A DNA stretch of 64,000 nt. Source: Molanna angustata. Lineage: Eukaryota; Arthropoda; Insecta; Trichoptera; Molannidae. The stretch spans positions 17,431,381-17,495,380 of the forward strand of contig OY754975.1 of NCBI GenBank assembly GCA_963576475.1, written 5' to 3'. Position numbers and translations under genes: made by a program. The notes under the pieces were generated by a model that had not been told where the DNA came from, did not search any database, and saw only the letters and a program-made list of their open reading frames with translations. Shown one piece after another: positions 35,753 through 46,742 of the stretch; position 1 is the first letter of the stretch, and each line of letters starts with the position of its first letter.

Positions 35753-36030
35753 GGTTTCTGGATTAAAACATTTTTCTTCCTCTTCTTCTTCTTCATCATC
35801 GGGTATTAGGTCATTTTACCTATGAAGGTGGACTATCCTGGGAGAAGAAGGTCCAATTTTCCTTCCATCTCTTCGCAGGTCTTCCAAGACGGTTTCTGGA
35901 TTTAGACTTTTTTTTTCTTCTTCATCGTGTATTTGGTCATTTTACCTAAGAAGGTGGAGTATCCTGGGAGAAGAAGGTTCAACTGTCCTTACATCTCTTC
36001 GTAGGTCTTACAGGATGGTTTCTGGATTTA
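35753..36030 (+). repeat. Tandem duplication of about 130 bp
   Basis: GGTTTCTGGATT starts at 35753, 35891 and 36017. Between the starts the units share TCATTTTACCTA, GAAGGTGGA and TATCCTGGGAGAAGAAGGT, and CATCTCTTCG. Unit lengths are about 138 and 126 bp. It directly precedes the minisatellite. In reverse complement one unit can encode GRPAKRWKENW, a LINE-like motif, but the match is too short to classify. Confidence 0.8.
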
Positions 36031-36043
36031 AACTTTTTCTTAA

Positions 36044-36473
36044 TTACTGAAGAGACGGGAGATAATGAAGGGAAAGGAGGTACTAAAGGGCCTGAGGGGT
36101 CGAGAGGTACTGTAGGGACGGGAGGTACTGAAGTTCCTGAAGGGACCGGAGGTACTGAGGGGCCTGAAGGGAATGGAAGGGACGTACTGAGGGCTTGAAG
36201 GGACGGGTGGTACTGAAGGGTCTGAAGGGACGGGAGGTACTGAAGGGCCTGAATGACGGGTGGTACTGAAAGGACGGGAGGTACTGAAAGGGCCTGAAGG
36301 GACGGGTGGTACTGAAGGGTCTGAAGGGACGGGAGGTACTGAAGGGCCTGAATGACGGGTGGAACTGAAAGGACGGGAGGTACTGAAAGGGCCTGAAGGG
36401 ACGGGAGGTACTGAAAGGTCTGAAGCGACGGGAGGTACTGAAGGGTCTGAAGCGACGGGTGGTAATCAGGGAC
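36044..36473. repeat. GC-rich minisatellite with a 99-bp higher-order unit
   Basis: The plus strand is purine-rich, built from GAAGGGACGGGAGGTACTGA and AGGGCCT/AGGGTCT modules. A 99-bp higher-order unit is repeated nearly exactly from 36197 and from 36296 (one visible change, GGTACTG to GGAACTG). Because most modules keep a multiple of three, the minus strand has a 165-codon open frame (36476-35979) of Leu/Pro/Gln/Ser repeats (SLQTLQYLPSLQ, SVPPV). I treat it as a by-product, not a gene. G-runs of three occur throughout. Confidence 0.9.
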
Positions 36474-36479
36474 CATTTT

Positions 36480-36521
36480 TAATTATACAGACAATACGAA
36501 GTTTGCCTGGGGTTCACTAGT
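36480..36521 (+). repeat. Helitron-like 3' terminus
   Basis: ACAATACGAAGTTTGCCTGG then GGTTCACTAGT, followed by AAT. It resembles the 3' end at 31272-31299 (ACAACGTCTGCCGAGTTTTACTAGT), and the minisatellite lies just upstream, in the same relative place as its single unit in that element. Confidence 0.45.
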
Positions 36522-37600
36522 AATATTATAAATTTGAATGTTCATTATATATTTAGATGTTTGTTACTCAACCAAGCAAAAACGGCAGAAATATTTTGGA
36601 TGCAATTTGGTAGATATGTATATCCTCCTAGAAAAGACTATGGGCTATATATTTTTTACATTCATTCTTAATTTCATTAAATAAAATCATGTACGAGCCG
36701 AGAATGCGATTACCAAGCCGAGAAAAATGATTGTATCAAAATTTTCTATGGAAAATTGCCGGCAAATCAAAATAACAGTTGGGAGTGTCAAAGAGTAAAG
36801 CTACAAGGAAAACATTGATTTATAAAAAAAATGATAATCATATGAGAATTTTACTATACCTACATAAAAATCTAGTGATGCTAGAAGTAATTTTATAGTA
36901 ACATTAAATTAATTTTTCTCAGCTGTAAGTACAAGATTTAACTCAATTTATAATTTAATATCATTATTTACCAAACAACTGATATCCTAAATTGTTGATT
37001 AAATTTGCATAAACCTCAAAGAACTATATACAATAAATTCAATGTTAGCTTTGTAAAAGGTATTTTTAAAAACCGCTATGATTTGGCGTTATCGGTTAGG
37101 CAATATATTCGGAACAAATTTATAATGAACAGATTGATTTCTGATTTGGAATACTGAATAAATCATCACGGATAATAATGATTTATAGTCACTTCGACGT
37201 TATAATTATGTACATAAGTTCTTGAGTTTATAGTGTACGATTTTTTAGAACACGGTGGAATCTTTCTTTCTCTCTGCGTACACCGAATCTCCGCGCCGCG
37301 CGCCGGCCACGTGTTCTCAATCGAACGAAGCAAAGAAAGTTATCTTGTGAAGGTTAAGATCTATGGTGCGATGTATGCAATTGATACCAGTTTTTCTGCT
37401 GTTGATCGAGATGACCTATCAAGCAGATCGGATACGTACCTGAACCTAATACCATTCCGAGCGACAGTAAACAAATGTCATTATTAATCGACGAATGGAG
37501 ACGACGTTTATTTTTAACTACAGGAATCCTGGCAGGAGGAATAATTCAATTGTTTTATTGATATTTTTCCATCAAAACAAGAATTCGATAGCTTGATAAA
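36522..37600. other. Intergenic with a small GC island
   Basis: No recognised gene. At 37285-37320 a GC spike, CTCCGCGCCGCGCGCCGGCC then ACGTG (E-box CACGTG), stands out from the AT-rich surroundings. An 84-codon plus frame crosses it without recognisable motifs; it could be a promoter or exon edge of an unseen gene. Confidence 0.35.
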
Positions 37601-38160
37601 CGAGTGGGTTGTGGCCAACGCTATACTCACCACTACCAAGTCACTCCACAAAGTATTCAAATTTTGTATGGAAATATTTCAGCATTTCCATGAAATGAGT
37701 TTGTTTTTTTTCTCGATTTATAAATATTTTATTAAGAAAACTTGATAATTTATTATTCAATGCCATTTTATGAAAGTGATGTGTCTTTTTAGCAATTTGA
37801 AAAGAAAAATCAAATTTTAATAGTTTCTTGAACTTGGGGTCAAATTGAAATATTTGATAGTTAAAAAAATGAGTAGCAGTGATCAGATATTCTTCAAAAT
37901 CTAATGGGGTCTATGCGAGTATTAGATATTCAAATTTGCAAAATTAGAAAATAATCAAACGAGTACTTTAGTCTATAATCGATAAAGTAGAGTAAACACG
38001 CCGGACATAGTACACACCACACCCACACAGATACATTCTGATGAAACTTTCAGAATACAATCTCAGCATGATACTAGTTGATAATCTGCAATAAAAAAAC
38101 CGTTAAAAATTGCAAATTCATAACTCCCCACCACTATCCCCTTGGGATGGAGAGGAGTAA
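37601..38160 (+). repeat. Dispersed repeat, family E, copy 2
   Basis: Starts CGAGTGGGTTGTGGCCAACG and ends CCCCACCACTATCCCCTTGG then GATGGAGAGGAGTAA. It lies in inverted orientation to the copy at 35138-35698, 1.9 kb away, enclosing the minisatellite. No coding capacity. Confidence 0.9.
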
Positions 38161-38516
38161 AAATGAAGTTTTGTTTAAGTATGGTACTTTTTGAGATAAT
38201 CAAAATGACGAGAAAGAAAACATCTTACTCAGTGTCTATATTTTTAATCCACTTTGCTAAACCATCTATGATTTTTGATATAAGTGACCAGTTTTCGAAG
38301 TAACTGTTTCCTATACCGCTGCGAATTAACATATCTTAATAGGGACAAAAACGTTGCACAAGTTGAGTTAAAAATCTTTTACAACGAACAACTAAATTTA
38401 ATATTCCATTTTATGACACTATTCCTTGCCAATTTTACCATATTGTATCGAGTGCAAAATGATCACATAGGTATGTACATAAAATGTAAAAAAAGAACAC
38501 ATAATAAAATACTTAC

Positions 38517-38745
38517 AGCTCCTCCCGTTGTCGCTGCGACAACACCATTTTCATTGTGGTCGCCTGCAAAGGTTACGTGCGACGTCTTTGAGCGCTGGAG
38601 CTCGCCGGGTTTAGGCGGGGCGGGGGCGGAGCGCCTGCCCGCGCGCTCTGGGGCACCACACAACACAATCACTCACTAAATACAACCAACAACACCGCTG
38701 ACCGTTAAGTATTTATACGTAAGCTGCTCCGAGGACATTCATCAC
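38517..38745 (-). promoter_or_regulatory. Candidate 5' exon/promoter of an unseen host gene
   Basis: This is the most GC- and CpG-rich stretch of the window. On the minus strand: a TTTTTGTTTGTTTTTCAG acceptor-like tract ends at 38746; TATAAATA lies at about 38712-38719; then a GC-rich stretch; then a strong splice donor, GGAGCT|GTAAGT, at 38517/38516. A 52-codon open frame (SKTSHVTFAGDHNENG and VVAATTGGA near its end) runs into the donor, but it has no ATG and a TGA lies directly upstream. A non-coding or partly coding 5' exon is the best reading. I do not recognise the protein. Confidence 0.3.
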
Positions 38746-38963
38746 CTGAAAAACAAACAAAAACCATATTATTAGATTTTAATGATAAATGAACGTTGAT
38801 AGAGGCTTAATCAGCCGAAACAATCGTCCTACAAAGGAAATAAATATTTTTGGACACGAAATTTTATGAAATACTTAGATTTTGAGTCCTCTCGCTGTGA
38901 GGCACCGGCTTAGAATAGTGCTTCCACTCTTTTCTATTATTGTTTTCGAGTGTCCCGTAAGAG

Positions 38964-39180
38964 CCGGGTAATCGAAAATACAACATATATGTAGTTCAGC
39001 AATGAGGTTCACCACCCATTCTAAATATAGTGCCTCTTTAGGTGAGACGAGACTGGTGTGTGGATATACACAGATATGTTGTGCTCCCTTTTATAAGGCA
39101 ATGCACACCCGCACACCTTTCGCTGGTTACCCCACATTGTGGGATATGCCGTGATGGTATGAATGAATGAAATACAATAT
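38964..39180 (+). mobile_element. Dispersed retroposon-like repeat, family F, copy 1
   Basis: Shares with 41565-41780 (reverse) the blocks GGGTAATCGAAAATACAAC, GAACTAC-like, GTGAGACGAGACTGGTGTGT, TTTTATAAGGCAATGCACAC, CTTTCGCTGGTTACC and the terminus TGATGGTATGAATGAATGAA. The tetranucleotide tail and terminus match those of the LINE end at 26.16 kb, suggesting a SINE or LINE 3' end. Similar sequence may extend to 38880. Confidence 0.7.
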
Positions 39181-41564
39181 CAGTGCCGTCAACATTGACA
39201 AAATAAAAACGTTTAGGGTAAATTAAGGTAAAAAAAAAAGTTTTGAGAACATATCATGGTTAGTACATGTCATTCAAACACAATAATATCTACCAATGAA
39301 AGGTAAACGTAGAAGTATTAAAAATAGGGATAATAATTATCACAAAAAAGGCAATTAACATTGAATAGATAGACAAAAATAAAAGAGCCATATCCTTGCT
39401 CTACTAAACTTGTGACATAGAAAATAATATAGGTATATGATTCACATTTGAATAGTGTGCATAATATACATAGCTGTATTGGGACATTTTCAAGACCAAA
39501 CAAACAACTGATTAGTTCACCTCAATAATGATACCAATTATAAATATTGTACTTTTGTTCTCCTTGGAGATATTTTATGAAGTCGATGGCATTATTTACA
39601 GGGTAAATAATATAAGTATTCAATTTCCATTGCAACTTGGTATTGTTTAGATTTTTTTTAATGAAAATAGGTATTTTGGCATATCACAATTTGTATATTT
39701 GTTTAGCAAATATATGTAGGTATACGTTACTAAGCTCATTTTGTTCTGTTTGTGGTTTTAAATAAGGAAGGAAAATCAAAGTAAATATCACTACCACGTA
39801 TCAAAAATATATACCTACTAATTCATACGTCTAAAAGTTGGTTTTCAGTGAATTTTAAATACATTTATCTGGTTGGTTGGAGGAAATCGTCAAGCCCGCC
39901 AGTGTGCATTATATTTGTTTGTACAAAAAATAAATAAATTATGGTCATAAGCCATTAAATGTTTATATGTAAAATACTATAGAAATATAAAAAAATAAAT
40001 AAACAACTGAACTGAACAAATTTTGTTGGTATAGTTATCGGAAACCAACTTGAGCCTGTCACCTCGGGTGCACATATCGTAAATTTGTGTCTTTTTGCTT
40101 TGTTGGTGTATGTCCAAACCACCCCCCTCCACGGCGAAAAGGCTCAAGAAGTTCGACGGACTATATTGCGATGCAATTAATCTCAAAGAAAAATGTAGCT
40201 AATTTGAAATTAGTATCAAAACATATCGTAAGTTAAAAATTGTGATTATCCATCGATACTTTAAATTTGATAGACGCAGTTTTAGGACGCAACACATACA
40301 AATATTTTATCTACACAAGACAAACTACAAGTTGTATTAGGTATAATAACATACCTCAATAATTATCTCACTGTAAAACGCTGCTGGCAATCATAATGTG
40401 AGAGTAAAAAATGAAATTTTCTATTGTATATACTGGTCGGTATAGTCGTTGAGCTCGGGTACATTTTACTGCACTTAGCCTTACATACATACATACGTTA
40501 TCATTCATTACCAACATGGAGAGAAGTCAGATTTGCTTTCTTCATTTTAATAACACCCGATGAAAGTCAAAGCACGATAACTTTTAATGTTAACTAGGGG
40601 TTTTTTGTTGCATTTTTTTAGTTCACACTTATTTGTGGCGAAAGTGAGTTTGGGGAAGTATTTTAGGAATCCAAAAATATAAATATTTCTATATTTAGCG
40701 CTCGTCAGAAGTTCACTGGAATTCGTCTGCCATTTTTTTTATATTGAAGTATTGTATCAGCAATGCCCCATTAGGGGAATAATGCCCCAATTATTCAATG
40801 CCATTAGGAATGCCCCAAGGCTAATGCATCTCGAAAACGGTGAATCTGTAATAATAAATGCCAACATCAACGTAGAACGACATTCAATAGAAATTTTTGA
40901 AAATAATTGCGATATTTTTTTAACAAATTTGAGTATTTCGATTTCAAATTAGGGCGTATATGTTTAAATGCAATATCTTAAGTCATGGCGATGACACAAC
41001 AAAGACAATAAAAAATACTAGATACTTATATGAAATTTTTAAATGTAGATGAAAAAATATAATGCTCATGATTACGGATTAATTTGGGGTCAGTTCAAAG
41101 GACCAACAGCACCTTAACTTTATTAGACACCTTACTCCTCTGAACAAATTATCTAAAGGCCGCGGAAGCACTCAAATGTGATATTATCGACTTGAAACTA
41201 AGCCAGGGATAAATAATTATAGTATTGTATACAGATTGTCAGTTCCAGAAAAATTATATTTGAAAATTATCTCAATAAAAAATAATTCCAAAAGTACCCC
41301 TGAAATTTGCAGGATTCCCTGGTGATCCGTTTAATTTATTAGATCTAAAACTATGTATATTTTAGCAAAAATATTGTTACGTCGTTCCTGTTTAGCGCTA
41401 GTCAAGTCATACAAAATGTATGGCGGGACGAACCCCAGCGCTTCAATTTCAGTACGAGAAGTGGGGTACAACTCTCTAAAAATTCTCAGTGCCTGTGCAC
41501 CCTTAATAACTTAATATAATTGACCTTAGGCAGGGATAGTTCTATACCTATTATTTTTATACAC
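39181..41564. other. Gene-free stretch
   Basis: AT-rich. At 40050-40145 a reverse family A repeat (GGGTGCACATATCG, GTTGGTGTATGTCCAAACCA, CCCCCCTCCACGGCG). No exon or element otherwise recognised. Confidence 0.5.
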
Positions 41565-41780
41565 ATTCATTCATTCATTCATACCATCACGGCATATCAG
41601 GTAACCAGCGAAAGGTGTGCGGGTGTGATTGCCTTATAAAAGGGAGCACAACACATTGTGTATACCCACACACCAGTCTCGTCTCGCCTAAAAGGCACTA
41701 CATTCAGAATGTGTGATGGTGAACCTCATTGCTGAACTATGTGAGATGTTATTGTTGCCTGTTGTATTTTCGATTACCCA
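41565..41780 (-). mobile_element. Dispersed retroposon-like repeat, family F, copy 2
   Basis: Reverse orientation relative to the copy at 39 kb; terminus CATTCATTCATTCATACCATCACGGCATATC on the plus strand, i.e. TGATGGTATGAATGAATG on the minus strand. Both copies end at the same base before the tail. Confidence 0.75.
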
Positions 41781-41917
41781 ATGTTTGTTGTACTTTTATT
41801 TTTATATTTGAAGTTTTAATCTTTCGTATACTTGATAGTTTTATTTTGTATACTTATAGGCATTCAAGCCGTAAATGTGAAAATAAATAAATATATCTCT
41901 TAGTGAGCATTAAAAAA

Positions 41918-42408
41918 CGAGTGGATTTTGGCCAAAGCCACAAAATTTTCAGCATTTTCATGAAATGAGTTTGTTGAATTATTTTTCATTTACTTAAATA
42001 TTTTATTATGAAAACTTGATAATTCTTCAATGCCATTTTATGAAAGTGATGTGCCTTTTTATCAATTTGAAAATAAAAATATCAATTTTTAAGTTCCTTC
42101 CCTGAGATTGAAGTTACTTTGAAATATTTTAGTTAAAAAATTAGAAGCTCGTATAAGATATCTTTAATAATTGAATGAGGTCTAAGCGAGTATTAGATAT
42201 TCAAATTTGCAAAATTATCAAATAAGTACTTTAGACTATAATCGATAAAGTAGAATAAACACGCCGTACATAGCACACACACAAACATTCTTATGAAACT
42301 TTCAGAATACAATCTCGGCATGATACTAGTTGATAATATGTAATAAAAAATAACCTTAACTATTACGAATTCCAATCCTAACTCCCCACTCTATCCCCTA
42401 GTAAGGAG
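41918..42408 (+). repeat. Dispersed repeat, family E, copy 3
   Basis: Colinear with 37601-38160 but lacks about 70 bp near the left end (ACGAGTGGATTTTGGCCAAA, then directly TTTTCAGCATTTTCATGAAATG). Ends CTCCCCACTCTATCCCCTAG. Confidence 0.9.
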
Positions 42409-42675
42409 AAAAAAAAACGAACGTAAATATGTACATATATTTATCTTATTATCGTCGAATCTTTTATAACGATTTTATTTTGAATTTTTTGTTTGGATCG
42501 CAAAAGCCGTTGACTGGTAACATAGGCGATGATGTCACATTTCTATTGATTAAGCGTACGATGGTAACATTTTTTTGCTTACGATTTTAATAATGATGAT
42601 TTAATTTTGTTTTAAAAATGACTATCGTTAAAATTGCCTAATTGGTTTGGTCAAGCGACAATGTATATTTTTTGA

Positions 42676-42735
42676 CGATGTCGGCCTTCGTGGCTCAGTT
42701 GATCCAAAAATCCCTGGTTCGATTCCCAGTAGCGA
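42676..42735 (+). ncRNA. Armless tRNA-like sequence (likely SINE head)
   Basis: CTTCGTGGCTCAGTTGATCC, then AAAAATCC, CTGGTTCGATTCCCAGTAGC and GAAG. It has an A-box-like TGGCTCAGTTG, a perfect B box GGTTCGATTCC with a T arm, and a short closing stem (CTTCG with CGAAG), but the anticodon arm is missing. It is not a functional tRNA gene. Probably a SINE head with a deletion; unclassified sequence follows to about 42900. Confidence 0.6.
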
Positions 42736-42938
42736 AGACACAGTTTTTAATTGTTTTCAGTCTGAATCTGAGAGACGAGAGACGATTAATATCGCAAGTC
42801 TCCAGAGTGTGGCAACTTGTTATTGGATGCGTGTTAAATTAATATTTGACATAGTACCTACCTGGTAGTTGGCCAAGAAGTAGGTGATATAAAATAATAT
42901 AAATAAAATAAGATGCTAATTGTTAAGACATATCAATA

Positions 42939-43130
42939 TGCCGAGCGACGTGGCATAGTGTATCTGACTTTTGTGCTGGCGTTCTGGGTTCGATTCTCAG
43001 CAATAGGTATATATTTATTAATTAATATTTCTAACGCAACTATTGCTTTTCTGAACTAGAAATACTGGTTAGTCGGAATTAATAGCCATTTGACAATAAA
43101 ATCGCAACTTGCGCAAGGTGCAATGAAAAT
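42939..43130 (+). mobile_element. SINE family 2 with tRNA-like head
   Basis: Head GCCGAGCGACGTGGCATAGT with A-box-like TGGCATAGTGTATC and B box GGTTCGATTCTC at about 42988-42999. The body (AACTAGAAATACTGGTTAGT, then AAAATCGCAACTTGCGCAAG GTGCAATGAAAA) is found in reverse at 21025-21140. The head sequence is diverged from known tRNAs, so the donor tRNA is not assigned. Confidence 0.65.
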
Positions 43131-43759
43131 GACCATGAAATGTTATTTTTTAAAATTAGTTCATTATGTATATTTCCATATCTCAATAAGCATATTGGTC
43201 TAATTATGTGATGTCAGCAAGAGCGACGGATAACGTCAAAAAATGGCGACGCGTTCTGAGAATATTTGTTACTATTATTTTTTGTATGATATTATTCCTT
43301 AGAATAAAATTTATGTTCTTAATAATGTTCTTAAAATAATATTCATATTAAAACGAATGTACCCAAACAAACAATTATAATATTACGTTTATCAACAAAA
43401 TTAAGTAACCATTTTAAAAATGTGTTAAGGTGGATATGAAAAATAATATATTTATACAGACATATATTATGGACTACTGACTATGAAGGTAGGTATCTAC
43501 TTGAGACCCACGCAAATTCGGCTACCACTTTGCATCACAACTAAGAGTGACCATCCTTGAGATTCACATACAAGTTTGAACGTAAATAACCAATGTCGAT
43601 ATTAAAGCCCAATGTTAAGTATAGTTATATTTGTTAAAAAAAATATATATATATCTACAAGGGATTTTAAAAATCTGTCCCCAAAGAAGAAAGAATATTG
43701 TTTAAGAAAGCGTGAAAAAAAATAAACGAAAAATTAAATGATGAAGATACTAAAGCTGG
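43131..43759. other. Intergenic, nothing recognised
   Basis: AT-rich, no recognised feature. Confidence 0.5.
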
Positions 43760-44245
43760 TCTTATAAATAATAATAAATTTGGATAATTTATATAGCGCC
43801 GTTTTTGTGAATATCTCACCTCAAGGGCGCTGAAAAAATGATTACGTTGTATCATTTCGGCTTTGGTAAGATTTGCGAAAAAGGTGCGTTTTGAGTTTTT
43901 TCCTGAACGAAGATATATTTTCGGTTTGTCTGAGGGTGTGTGGGAGCTTATTCCATGCATTTGGTCCTGCCACAGCAAATGCACGATCACCGAAATTAGT
44001 TGTGTGCACCCTGTTTATTTCAACCAATTTCCCAACCATGGATGAAGAGGCAGAACGAAGTGATGATTGTCTGTCATTTATTGAAAGCGGAATGCACAGT
44101 TCGGAGAGGTAAGTAGGAGCCATACCACGAAGTGCTTTAAAGATTATGAGACAGAGCTTATATTCAATTCTTTCGGGGACTTTAAGCCAATGTAGATTGC
44201 GAAGATGGTGAGAGATGTGAGAAAATTTGGAGGAGGAAAATTCTT
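43760..44245 (-). pseudogene. CR1/L2-like LINE 3' end
   Basis: The minus strand from about 44240 encodes LHWLKVPERIEYKLCLIIFK-type sequence (here LRNLHWLKVPERIEYKLC), LRGMAPTYLSELC, then RVHTTNFGDRAFAVAGPNAW and NKLPHTLRQTENISSFRKKL, with the stop at 43842. This is the C-terminal domain of CR1/L2-type reverse transcriptases (GDRAFSVAGPxxWNSLP signature). The 3' UTR contains the AGCGCCCTTGAGGTGAGATA stem-loop and ends near 43760 in an (ATT)-like tail. The same 3' end terminates the SINE at 23.05-23.3 kb. Confidence 0.85.
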
Positions 44246-44277
44246 GTCAATGTTCTTATTACCTTGGACATACAGGA

Positions 44278-44492
44278 AGTAGGTACACAAATATGCACAC
44301 TCTTACCTACTAATGTATGAAACACGAACAAATATTGTATATCACCAAATCTGTGACATAGAATATTATTTTGTGAAAAAGGGTACAAAGTAGATTTAGG
44401 TTTTTTAATAGCAAAAATAGTACATAATTAAAAATAAAAAAACTCGGTAGATTTTCATATTCTCTTTCGATTTGAGTAAAAATCTACTTGCG
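44278..44492 (+). repeat. Dispersed repeat, family D, copy 2
   Basis: Colinear with 18657-18895. Non-coding. Confidence 0.75.
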
Positions 44493-44511
44493 AACGACAT
44501 TCTGAAAGAAT

Positions 44512-44630
44512 CTTGATCAAGGAACATGTATGAGAAGACGCATGTATGTTGACGAGGAAAATAATTCGGCGTTCGGCTCTCTCTACCTACCCCGTCAGAG
44601 ACTAGAGGTTATGGTATGTAAGTTTTCCAC
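44512..44630 (+). pseudogene. LINE ORF C-terminus, diverged copy
   Basis: ACATGTATGAGAAGACGCAT, then TATGTTGACGAGG, a deletion, and GGCGTTCGGCTCTCTCTACC correspond to 26050-26150, with the terminus TTATGGTATG. The reading frame is broken by the deletion. Confidence 0.7.
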
Positions 44631-46300
44631 TTGTTTTTTTTTGCAAATTATTTCAAAATGTGGTATACTGATTAAACATTTTTATAACGACATTTTTGAC
44701 GACATGTAGAATATTAGTTGTTATGTACTTGTATAAAATTATGTAGGCAGTACCCGTATATGGTAAAGCATAAATAAAGAGAAAAAGGGATTTTTTAACA
44801 TATAATACTTCCGCGTTTGATATTTATATGTATAAAAAAATAATATCCATTATAAATACCAACATTTATAGAATAATATCTTTTTCACTATCGTTTTCAT
44901 TATATATTGTAATTCTACATTATATTTTAATATATGTGCATAGGAATTTCAAGTCAGGTGCTAAATAGTTCTTTTAAGTACTTACTTATGTTGTGATAAA
45001 TTTGAGATGGCAAGATTGTGTTGATCGAACATTAAAATAATCATTACTTTTACCATTTAAAAATAATAAAAATATATTATCTAAATGATGTATTGAGTAT
45101 GTATTTAAATGATTTGAGCAAAATGTAAACGATGAACTAAATTAAAGAGACAAGGAAAATAATGAATGCCACAGAAATACAGGGGTGAATTATTTTTTTG
45201 TAACCTCCTTCACCTTCGATCTAAGTGGTATAAAAAATATATTATACTTTTACTGAACAATTATAAAACAATCATGATATATTATTTTACTATACAGATT
45301 CATAAATGGTTACTGTTTCCGAAGTGATCAGGTTGTATAATTTTAAAACAGTTGAATTACCTGACCATGATGACCTTTGACAGCGCAAATACGAATAAGT
45401 TCTATGTACACTCATACACACAACTTAATGAGAAAAGTATTTCGTTTATAAAAGTTTGATCATTCATGTATAGGAACAAATCGATAATTTGCAAACAAAA
45501 GATCCCTGTATGCAAGAAAAAAATATCACATTCGTGACTAAGCTTATGGAAAATCCACTAATGAATAGATTTTCATGGTGAGAGTAAACTACTTGGTTTA
45601 CGGGAACGCACGGAAAAGATCCTATTTATTTCGTATAAATAAATTCTAGAATAAATTGAATAAAAACAATACACTTTTCTCATACAGCTGGTAGACAATT
45701 ACGACTAAAAAGACGTCAAAAACTAATCGATCAAACAGACGTATATACCATGGTGTGGTCTCTGGAATGAAACGTTATAATATTGTATCATCTTCACAAG
45801 TGATAATAACACCTGATTATATTTTTATACGAATAAATGTATGCAATTTAATGCAAAAAGTAATGAATGTATAGAGAAATTTATTACTTCACGATGAAAA
45901 TATTTCGTCACAACGGCCATTTTGGATAAATGACGGATGTCGCTACATTACTATATCTTTAACAAGAATGGTATTTTGTAGCAACATATGATATTGATTT
46001 GCTAAAATGATTTAAAATATATGAAAAAAATACTTACAAACACAAATATAGAAGAAAAATCCCGAATTCCACAAAATATTCGAACACAACTAACACTGCA
46101 CAATCGGGCACTTTCGTTGAATCGTTTTTTAAACTGACGACAGAGGGACAGTAGAAATCAGAAATCAAGCAATCGTTTGTTTTTTGAATTATCATTACTA
46201 GCGCTCTCATACGACAATAAGACGAACTATAAGCATCCATTGCAGTCGGCATTACAGATTTTAGTATCAGTGTTTCTAAAACATTTTTATTGTAATTATT
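44631..46300. other. Gene-free stretch
   Basis: AT-rich; no recognised exon, RNA gene or repeat terminus up to the Gypsy array. Confidence 0.5.
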
Positions 46301-46306
46301 TAGTAG

Positions 46307-46725
46307 TGTTACTATTGCCGTGCAGAGGGTGTCTTTATGAGGAGCTCGACTACTGGGATCGAACCAGTTGATCGGCTAAATACTTCTGCGTGTTCTTTAA
46401 CCATGCACGACTGTAACCGACAATAGAATTGGGTATTTAAATAGACATATAAATAAGAACTCAAAGATTAAAACTTACTGGATTTATTCACAAAGTTATT
46501 AACACAATGATACTGGTATTACGCGAAGATTATAAATATTAAAACTCAATTAATTTAAACGACTACAGGAACGTGGCTGGGTCGTAACGAATTCCGGTCA
46601 GGGGAGAAGCTGGTAGGCAGGAACGAACTTGAATTCCGATAAACGGTCCGTCGCATCTATTATAGCTGGCGTGACGTCACCGATTGTGCGCGCGCCGATT
46701 TTCCGAAATGTGATAGGTCTTGCCA
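46307..46725 (-). repeat. LTR 1 (3' LTR of copy 1)
   Basis: 419 bp, plus-strand start TGTTACTATTGCCGTGCAGA, end GTGATAGGTCTTGCCA. It differs from LTR 2 by one visible base (T at 46551). Confidence 0.95.
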
Positions 46726-46742
46726 TACACTCCCTCACCAGT
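46726..46742 (-). promoter_or_regulatory. Polypurine tract, copy 1
   Basis: On the minus strand TGGTGAGGGAGTGTA abuts the LTR start TGGCAAGACC. This is where plus-strand DNA synthesis is expected to be primed. Confidence 0.75.

Noticed and set aside
35979..36476. 165-residue proline/leucine-rich protein
   Set aside because: Explained by in-frame minisatellite units; no conserved start or domain.
38284..38679. 131-codon plus-strand frame over the GC-rich stretch
   Set aside because: Splice-type signals and the pyrimidine tract fit the minus strand better; no plus-strand motif recognised.
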